Positions 56,611-64,000 of a DNA stretch of 64,000 nucleotides are shown in pieces. Source of the DNA: Ailurus styani. Its lineage: Eukaryota > Chordata > Mammalia > Carnivora > Ailuridae. Where the stretch lies: positions 2,741,800-2,805,799 of the forward strand of contig LNAC01000018.1 of the NCBI GenBank assembly GCA_002007465.1. Reading direction: 5' to 3'. The notes beneath the pieces were generated by a model. The model was not told the origin of the DNA, did no database searches, and saw nothing but the letters and a program-made list of their open reading frames with translations. Within the stretch, counting starts at the first letter, position 1. Each line of letters opens with the position of its first letter. The translations under genes and the position numbers were made by a program.

Positions 56611-56640
56611 GTTTGTTTGTTTGTTTGTTTTTGTTTTTTA
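56611..56640 (+). repeat. (GTTT)n short tandem repeat
   Basis: Five to six copies of GTTT within a T-rich run. Confidence 0.9.
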
Positions 56641-56929
56641 TGTTAATAGAAAGGCTTTTATAGGGGAAGCTGTTCCCTGAAAAGGAATTTTAGCCTATTT
56701 GCCAGCCTGGGCAAACTCGCCGTCATATGAGAAAGGCTGTGAATTAAGAACACAATGAAAAACTCCCACCTTGACCACCAAACAGAACTGGGGCGGTGGG
56801 GGGAACCACTTAAAAGAGCAGAAAACTCCGAAGCCACAAATGACAACCACTGAGTAACACAGGGAGCAAACCCCATTACCATTTGCAAAGGAAGGCTTTA
56901 AGAATTTAGGAGTTTTTCCAAGAATGACA

Positions 56930-57660
56930 GAGAGCGCCACTGTGTTTATAGTGTAGCGGCTCAGGATGTAATGAAATTACACTGCAGAGTACTTTAACAG
57001 TCATCTCATTAGACCTACAGTTGGAACAAGAGAGCCACATAAAGTAGGCAGCTGCAAATGACTCCATTCCCATCTATTCTCATTTGCTATTAAAAATACC
57101 TTTCGGCGGCTTTTTTCCTCTCTGACATCCCTACACAAAGTGCCCTGCAAAGTATGATACATGCACCTATTTAAATTAACAAAGGAATGACTTATTTTAA
57201 TCTCACTGTGCTTTGGAGTGCTTTGGCCATTTGGATGAGCAATATATCATTACATACAACCTTCCAGCGCTGCAGGCAAGAAACTCAGAGCATGCAGCAT
57301 TTGGTGGGAGCCAAACAATTTCTCTAGCACACAACTGTGTCAAATGCATGCATGTATTCATTATTGAGAACGAGAGGAAGTAGCTTTGATGTAGTGGAAA
57401 AAAGAAGATGATAACAGCACCCCTCTGCAATATGCGTGTCATTATCAATGGTGGCAGATAGATACAATTGCACAGCCTCCTATGTGATTAGTAAATATAC
57501 ATATAATTGCTGTGGCCAATTATCAGAAAAATGAGATCGGTAATTACAAGACAGAAAATTAACTAGAACTCTTATTAAGGCTTTGTTTCCAATTCAAACA
57601 ATTGGAAACTGCTGGAAAATACAATTAAATCAAAAGGAATTGAGGGGATCAAAGCAGCCC
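56930..57660. promoter_or_regulatory. Long candidate conserved non-coding element
   Basis: About 730 repeat-free bases with even, information-rich composition: GTTTATAGTGTAGC, GATGTAATGAAATTACACTGC, CATCTCATTAGACC, GGCAGCTGCAAATG, TTAAATTAACAAAGG, GAGCAATATATCATTAC, ATTGTTTCC-like text, GGTAATTACAAGAC, AGAAAATTAACTAG, TACAATTAAATC. This is the most convincing by eye of the candidates in the window. The role is inferred from composition and locus. Confidence 0.6.
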
Positions 57661-58259
57661 CCCCCAAAATCCCCAAGAGGTTAAAAGAAATGGAATGTGA
57701 ACAAAATGATCCTTAGATTTTGCCTTTCTGTCCTCTTTGAATTTACTCTATTCATCCAGAGCAGGAGAAGGTTAGTAATCATAAACTTAAAATTCTCATC
57801 AGTAGAGAAAGGCTTCCAAGAAGAAAGGGAAACAAAGGAAAATGGGAGTGAAATAAAATCTTGCCAAGTTCAAAGGATTACATGCAGGCATTACACAGAG
57901 AGGACATGAAAAACAGGAGGCTGATGAAACCGTCCACTCAGAAGAAACAGGCGTGCAATAACATGACAAGTCTTCGATAAAGGTACTATAAAATGGTCAC
58001 AGAAGTCCCATCGGTTTGAAGAGCAAAAATAAAACATGATATCAATTTCAGCCCAGCCTGTTTTAGGAAAGCCATATATATATATCACGGCACCTGCAAG
58101 ATTCTACAAGGCACAGTTCAAGAAATGACATTTCACTGTCTCAGAAACTGTTAGTAAAAAAACGGTTCAAAGTCTGAGGTGCAAAAACTATGGACCCCGA
58201 TCAGGGAGTCAGTTCCCCAAGTCATCATTTCTGAAATTCTTCTGGAGGCTCTGGTACTG

Positions 58260-58640
58260 GGAGTGTCTGAGTAGTAGTTGATTTTAAATGCGATGTTTAG
58301 GAAGATAAAAGCCTACTGCCTTAATGTGGCTGAATATTTACTAAGACGGTTAAAATTCTCAACCGGTTTTTTACAAAGATCCTGGTATAAAACATGATGC
58401 TAATGTGGGTCTCATTTCAAAGTATGATACCAAGAGTAAATTAATGAATTATAGACTAGGCAACTTGATGAAGATGTCATTTTAACATGGATGAGAAACA
58501 AAACGAGGCAATGTGACATCTTTGCATGGGTAGTTAATTTTATTTAAGGCCTGATATTGTAGCCTGTTAAGTTCCTCATAATATAAAACTAAGGAACACT
58601 GGGTGGTACCCATGAATAATTTATTTCACTTGTGAAAATG
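58260..58640. promoter_or_regulatory. Weak candidate regulatory element
   Basis: Repeat-free AT-rich text (GTAAATTAATGAATTATAG, GGGTAGTTAATTTTATTTAAGG, CTAATGTGGG). No independent support. Confidence 0.28.
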
Positions 58641-58943
58641 CCAGCCCAAGTCGACTTTACAGAACCGCAGAGAGCGGAGTCTCATCTCAGGGGTGCCTGG
58701 AAAGAATCACTCATCAGAGATGCGGGGGGGAATTCTAATCTCACATGCATAATGCCAGATATTTCTTTTCCTTTTAAAAGCCATGTCTCTTGCATACCTC
58801 AAAGGAGAATTTTCTGAGCTACAGAAGACTGACTGGCGGGGGGTTGGGGAGTGGGGGAAGGGTTGNAGGGCGGGGGGGGGGAGGTGGAGGGGTGAGGAGA
58901 GGAGTCCTCTGAGAACCTCCCACTCCACACAAGCACGCAGGCT

Positions 58944-59058
58944 ACTAACACTCCAAAGGAAAGCAAATGAAGAGACCTGACAGTGTTCACCACACTAACA
59001 CTCCAAAGGAAAGCAAATGAAGAGACCTGACAGTGTTCACCACGACAGTGTTCACCAC
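58944..59058 (+). repeat. Tandem direct duplication, 50-base unit
   Basis: Unit 58944-58993 starts ACTAACACTCCAAAGG and ends GACAGTGTTCACCAC. It is repeated exactly at 58994-59043, and its last 15 bases appear once more at 59044-59058. Confidence 0.95.
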
Positions 59059-59060
59059 GC

Positions 59061-59879
59061 AGTTTAAAGTAGACTTTTCTCATTTTTATGGAAGTAAAAT
59101 CAGAAGTTTGTTTAGAAGACCATTGCAGAACACCTCCCATAACCTGCCTGTTTCATGCTGGAATTCCAATCTGCGTGAAGGAGGGAGGGAGGCTCAGAGT
59201 GGAGCTGTCCCAGTCTCCCCGCAGCTCCCAGGAAGGGGGAGCACCCAGTCACCCCGGGTTAGAAGGAGCCTGAGAACCATGCCCAGGGGTTCAGGGACCT
59301 AGTCAATTCCTTGCTGCTACTCATCAAAAATGTGCTCTGCGAAACTTGGGTTCAGGGAAGATGAACAAATACATTTCAAAAATACAAACATGAGCAGGAG
59401 AAGCAGTTACACTAATAGCTCTCAGGACTGGCTGAAACAGACTCTCAATTGTTAATAAAAGTCACTCTTTTTAAGACCCTGGGTGCCATACTTCACCTTA
59501 AGGGCTTTTTTTGGGGATGCTTTTCTGTTGAACTTCTAAGCACAGAGGTATGGAATGAAATAGTGGACACAACCTCAACCAGAAGCCTTAACCTGAGATT
59601 CTCGTCCCAAATCAACTTTAGAGTCCTGCTAAAGCGACACGAGCTGGATCTTGTTATCGAGCCGGCAACTGTTATATAAAAACAGCCTCCATAAACCATT
59701 TCGGTAAGCAATTCTGGTCATCAAGGAGGACAGTCTCCAAGTCTCAGAGGTTTCAGTAACTACCTGGTCAGCCCCTTTTGCTAAACAACTGGAACACAAG
59801 CATGTGTCATGCTAGAGAACAGCGAAGGACAATGGGAAAAAGTTTGAGTGATGCCTTTGCCTTGTGAATAATGAACAGT
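59061..59879. other. Intronic stretch, nothing recognised
   Basis: No exon or named repeat. Confidence 0.4.
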
Positions 59880-60062
59880 TCAGGAAGGTCAACCCATTAC
59901 AACTGAAACTGTTTAATTATTAATTATGCACAATCTATAAGCAAAAGGACAAGTTCAGAATGTTTAATGTATGCTAACTTTAACTGGACTCTCTCTGGGT
60001 ATTTTGTTATTAGCACTTGTCAGCAAGGTACTCAGGCATAAAAAAAGGCAAGCAGCAGAAAA

Positions 60063-60063
<1 letters not shown>

Positions 60064-60107
<44 letters not shown>
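60064..60107 (+). repeat. (TG)n microsatellite
   Basis: About 22 uninterrupted TG units. Confidence 0.97.
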
Positions 60108-60109
<2 letters not shown>

Positions 60110-60574
60110 CTATACACTCAAAGAGTAGGGGAGGGGAGGAGGGGGAAGGAGGGCTGACTCCAATCATTGCTGCTGCTAGTTCACCTGCAGACTAACTCTG
60201 CCAATAAGCACACTTTGTGACCTTGAGAGCAGACAGATAGGTTGGGTACTCCGAATACAGAAAATATAGATGAGGCAAATTCTTTTGAAATCACTTACTT
60301 AAAAGAGAGATCATTATTTCAAAAGCATAGTTTTTTTGTTTTAAACTACGTTTCTCGGCTTTGGAAAGATCCAGGACAATGTTTGCGCATGTATGTCCAC
60401 CCACACGTGCGCACACATGCATGAATGCATGGAAAAATGGGTAGAATCTAATTCAGTGAATTGTATTAATGTCAGTTTCCTGGTTGTGATAATGTACTAT
60501 ATTTATAAGCTATTAACATTGGGGGAAACTGAGTGAATGGTAAACAGGCTCTCTCCCTATTATTATTTTTTTAA

Positions 60575-60762
60575 AAATTATTATTATTTTTTTTTAGAGA
60601 GGGGGAGGGAAGGGACAGAGGGAGAGAGAGAGAGAGAATCTTAAGCAAGCTTCACGCCCAGTGTGGAGCCTGATGGGGGGCTTGATCTCACGATCCTGAG
60701 ATCATGACCTGAGTCAAAATCAAGAGCTGGACATTTAACTGACTGAGCCACCCAGGAGGCCT
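60575..60762 (-). repeat. SINEC, minus strand, older copy
   Basis: TTATTATTATTTTTTTTTAGAG, GAGAGAGAGAGAGAATC, AAGCAAGCTTCACGCCC, GATCTCACGATCCTGAGATC, TTTAACTGACTGAGCCACCC. Confidence 0.88.
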
Positions 60763-61104
60763 TCTCCCTCTTCATGTTATTTCTTACAACTGCATATGAA
60801 TCTCAAATGATGTTGAAATAGAATGTTTAAAAAGAAAAAGCCTAGGAAATATTTTTAAAAACTCTGATGAGGTTCAGATTCTTGGCGGAGCTTAGCTTTG
60901 TGTAAGGGGAAAGGCTGGCATAACTACTCAATGGAAAAAAGTTAAGGGAACTCAGCTTGAAAAAATATACCCGCGTATTTAATTTTTGCCTTTAATGCAT
61001 AATTACAGATAATAATGAAACCTGAGAAGGATATGGTAGTTAATTCAAACAGTGACAGGGCACAGACACAAAATGCTATATAATAAAAATGATAGTCATT
61101 CGTT

Positions 61105-61320
61105 ACTTATTTATTGAGTTTATTCATTCAGTAATTTTCTTGACCACCTACCACGTCAAAGGCTCTAAGCCTGGCATTGTGGGATGACTGGTATTTAATC
61201 CATAACCTTAAAGAATCTGTGTACTATTCGGGGGGCAAGATGTATACCGCTAATAAACAGCCCTGCAAGATGGAGGACTAGCCAAGTAAGAGCTGGGCAT
61301 TCGGGCTGTACTGGGGGGGC
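61105..61320 (-). repeat. L2 LINE fragment
   Basis: Reverse L2 3' end: ACTTATTTATTGAGTTTATTC, GACCACCTACCACGTCAAAGG, CTAAGCCTGGCATTGTGGGATG, AACCTTAAAGAATCTGTG. Confidence 0.6.
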
Positions 61321-61837
61321 ACTAAGTCTGGCTGGTACACATGAGTTCATAAAGAAGAGTGACAGAGAACAGCACGTGAGTCCGTAAGGAGGCCTGTAAG
61401 AGACCTTCTCTGTCTTCCTACCTTCTTCCCTTCTCACTTCCAGAGAGCACTTGGGAGGGGGAGGGTGGGGAGCCACCTTGAACACTTTCATCTATGTCCT
61501 GTTCCCTTCTCTTTGTGCAAAACAGAAATTCCTTCAAACCAAGATTTAACACTTACTAGCAGCAGTAAAAGAAGGAAGACAGAAGAAGGGCAACTCCTGA
61601 AAATTCTCAAGGTGTTGGTCACACTGGCGAATTCTAAAGGTCGGTTGTGATGTGGTTAGATTAAACCAGCTTGGCAAGTTAAATAGAGTATGGCAAGCCT
61701 TCTAACATTTTTAAATAGCTTATTTTCAGATTTCATGGTGTCAAGCCACCAAGTCAACAGGTAGTTAAAATCAGAGAATCATCTAGAGTCTCATCAATAT
61801 TGAGTTAATGCACTAACATTTAAAAAATAAATTTCTT

Positions 61838-62044
61838 TTTTTTTTAAAAAAGATTTTATTTATTTATTTGACACAGAGAGAGGGATTACAAGTAGGCAGA
61901 GAGGCAGGCAGAGAGAGAAGAGAGAGGAGGAGGCAGGCTCCCTGCCGAGCAGGGAGCCCGATGTGGGCCTCGATCCCAGGACCCTGGGATCACGACCTGA
62001 GCCGAAGGCAGAGGCTTTAACCCACTGAGTCACCCAGGCGCCCC
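61838..62044 (-). repeat. Young SINEC, minus strand
   Basis: AAGATTTTATTTATTTATTTGACACAG, GATTACAAGTAGGCAGAG, GCCTCGATCCCAGGACCC, TTTAACCCACTGAGTCACC. AAAAATAAATTTCTT is duplicated at 61823-61837 and 62045-62059. Confidence 0.95.
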
Positions 62045-62059
62045 AAAAATAAATTTCTT

Positions 62060-62730
62060 ATTCGAGCCCAATGTTCCTTTGGCCCAAAGATTTCTGTTTC
62101 TACACACTGGGATTCACACTGATTGCCAAGCTCTTTTAGATTGTTCCACTTTTGTCCACAATGTTGGGATCAAAGGGCATTTGTAATTCCAGTGGCTTAA
62201 TTTCAGGCAGAACAGCATTTTGCCTTGTTAGACCCCAAATTGGTTTTTGATTCTCCACTGTTCACTACCTTAAAAAAGCACTTTTGTGAGACAACTGCAG
62301 GATCCATAGGACAAATCTTCTCTTGACTGAAGAGGAAACCTGGTTTGTTTGGAAAAAAGACAGAAAAAACACACAAAAACCTGCGCTCTCCCCTTTAAAG
62401 ACTGCCACAGAAATGAATCTACAAAGAAAAAAATCTATCTGTCCAAAGTGTAATCCAATGGTAGACTTTGGGAAATTAGCTCAGTTTTAGTATTTTGAAG
62501 GTTCTCAATGTTTCTAGCTGCAGGTTGCTGCTCTAACAGACTGTAGTGTGGGAGGGTGGGTGGGGAGAAGGCAGTCTCATCTTGTCGGAGAGAGAAAGAT
62601 GAGAACTAGATGGACAGGTGCTCTAGGTCAGCCAGAGAATGAGACAACAGTCCAGCTTAAGATATACGTGAACCATAGCTACACATCGGAGTTGTACAAT
62701 TTCAGACAATGCTTATTAAATCACTCACTT
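62060..62730. other. Intronic stretch between two young SINEs, nothing recognised
   Basis: No exon or named repeat. Confidence 0.4.
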
Positions 62731-62750
62731 AAAAATGTGGCCACTCTGTG

Positions 62751-62958
62751 GGAGCCTGGGTGGCTCAGTGGGTTAAAGCCTCTGCCTTCGACTCAGGTCA
62801 TGATCCCAGGGTCCTGGGATGGAGGCCCGCATCGGGCTCTCTGCTCGGCAGGGAGCCTGCTTCTTCCTCTCGCTCTGCCTGCCTCTCTGCCTACTTGTGA
62901 TCTCTCTCTCTCTCTGTCAAATAAATAAATAAAATCTTTAAAAAAAAAAAGAATTAAA
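62751..62958 (+). repeat. Young SINEC, plus strand
   Basis: GGAGCCTGGGTGGCTCAG, GTTAAAGCCTCTGCCTTCG, GGGTCCTGGGATGGAGG, TCAAATAAATAAATAAAATC tail. A perfect 20-base duplication (AAAAATGTGGCCACTCTGTG) lies at 62731-62750 and 62959-62978. Confidence 0.96.
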
Positions 62959-62978
62959 AAAAATGTGGCCACTCTGTG

Positions 62979-64000
62979 AGGAAATGGTCTTTTGACATTA
63001 TGTATGTTTTTGATTTCACAATGCAGACAGAACTGACTGAATCTTTGGGGTGTTAGGAAGGACAGCACAGGGAAAGAGGGTATGAATTCACGGAGGCTTG
63101 CAGAGGGACATCATCAGAAAAGAAAGCGTCTGACCCTCCTTAGCTGGAGACCAGAAAGCCCTCTTTTGACTCACCCCACTCCACATCAAGCCCTGAACAG
63201 GGAAAGTGAACGATGATGCAATTTTCACAGTGGGTCATCCCATGCTTTGGGCTGCCAGATGTGACAAATTACATGTGTGGGCATTTTGGTGTGAAGTTCT
63301 GTCCACTGGGTCTGGGCTGACAGTAGCAGCTCATTTAACTTATCTCAGGAGGACCTGGAACCAGGGGCAAAAGGTCTGAATTTCTACCACTTGAACACCC
63401 ACCTGACCTATAAACCCTTAAATCAAGGGAGAACCAGCTGTTAGCTAAATGAACATCACAGCCAGATGGCTTATTAAAAAAAAAAAAAAAACGTAAATGA
63501 ATAGGTCTAAAGGAATCTGTCTGTAGGTAATTGGGACTTGAGATTATGAAACTCTTTCCTGGTTTTTTCTCCTAAACATGTTGTAGAAGTTACTCAGTAC
63601 TGAGATAAAAGAGAAGAGCAAAAAACCTTTGTCATTAGTATCAAAACTAAGCCATCATTTAGTCTACAATTTTTTGGTCGGTTAAAAGATTTATATTTAC
63701 TTAGAGATTTTTCTAAACCTATGGCAAAATCTTGGTGTTTTATTAAATTCCTTGAAAAGGGTAGAGAACTGGGATGTGGATTAATCTTTGAAACCATATT
63801 TACAGTTGTTTTCTCTCTGAAGCTAATGAACAACCTGTTTTTTCTCTTTTTATTTTAGCTCACTTGTTGGTCATAGGCTATAGGTCATAGTATTATTGAG
63901 AGGTGTCCCTGTGAACAGTTGACACACACACACTCACGCACATGCACACCTGCGCGCTAACATTCACATATACCTCCCTTTCTCGTTGTGTGGGCAGAAC
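62979..64000. other. Intronic stretch to right edge, nothing recognised
   Basis: A poly(A) run at 63475-63491 and an (AC)-rich segment at 63921-63936. The upstream MAP2K5 exon was not found here. Confidence 0.4.

Larger units (their letters stand above)
56103..64000 (-). other. MAP2K5: MAP2K5 intron, partial (runs off right edge)
   Basis: Intronic DNA upstream of the DSPV exon. It holds candidate conserved elements (56385-57660), three SINEC copies, a TG microsatellite and a 50-base tandem duplication. The preceding exon (encoding ...CIVDE) was looked for and not seen, so it probably lies beyond base 64000. Confidence 0.85.

Noticed and set aside
60064..60107. CRISPR-like or functional tandem array
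   Set aside because: A simple TG microsatellite; the window is mammalian.
56103..64000. The preceding MAP2K5 exon (ending ...CIVDE)
   Set aside because: No minus-strand match with acceptor and donor was seen; the exon is presumably beyond the right edge.

Overview
The window is mammalian genomic DNA and almost certainly from a carnivoran. It carries about sixteen tRNA-derived SINEs of the Carnivora SINEC type, with a tRNA-like head, a pyrimidine-rich middle, and an AATAAATAAAATCTTT tail. Several are young copies with long perfect target-site duplications. Their subfamily wording ("gattacaagtaggcagagaggcaggcagag"-like, read on the minus side) suggests a mustelid such as a ferret, mink, otter or badger relative. 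That species guess is an inference.

Only one protein-coding gene can be proven. The minus strand carries the last three coding exons of MAP2K5 (MEK5, the kinase that activates ERK5). They lie at 56102-56041, 53099-53054 and 15746-15642, with GT-AG borders, matching phases and a stop codon. A 3' UTR of about 340 bases and a poly(A) signal at 15326-15321 follow. Together they encode the C-terminal 70 residues. The introns are about 2.9 kb and 37.3 kb, and a third runs off the right edge.

Layout: (1) 1-3,500 is GC- and CpG-rich with islands of AT-rich, homeodomain-motif-dense sequence. From the known gene order (MAP2K5 followed by SKOR1 on the same strand) this is most likely the region upstream of SKOR1, whose coding exons would lie just left of base 1. 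(2) 3,500-15,300 is intergenic, with old L1, L2, MIR, an MLT1-type LTR and one 99-base assembly gap. (3) 15,300-15,746 is the MAP2K5 terminal exon. (4) 15,747-53,053 is the huge last intron. Its first half (to about 34 kb) is repeats and featureless DNA. Its second half carries several long AT-rich stretches free of recognisable repeats and full of TAATTA, TGATTAAT, TTTACAT and similar motifs. They look like deeply conserved non-coding regulatory elements. (5) 53,054-64,000 holds two short exons and further candidates of that kind, the best at 56,930-57,660.

The most interesting reading is a genomic regulatory block. A broadly expressed 'bystander' gene (MAP2K5) appears to house, in its terminal introns, remote enhancers for the neighbouring developmental repressor gene SKOR1. 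The MAP2K5/SKOR1 interval is an established human restless legs syndrome association locus, and MEIS1 is another. One intronic element here contains a perfect PBX-MEIS composite site (43535-43544), and a second has an E-box overlapping a MEIS-type site (46609-46621). Conservation is judged here by eye from composition and motif content; no alignment could be run. Most open reading frames in the window are chance frames and are not annotated.
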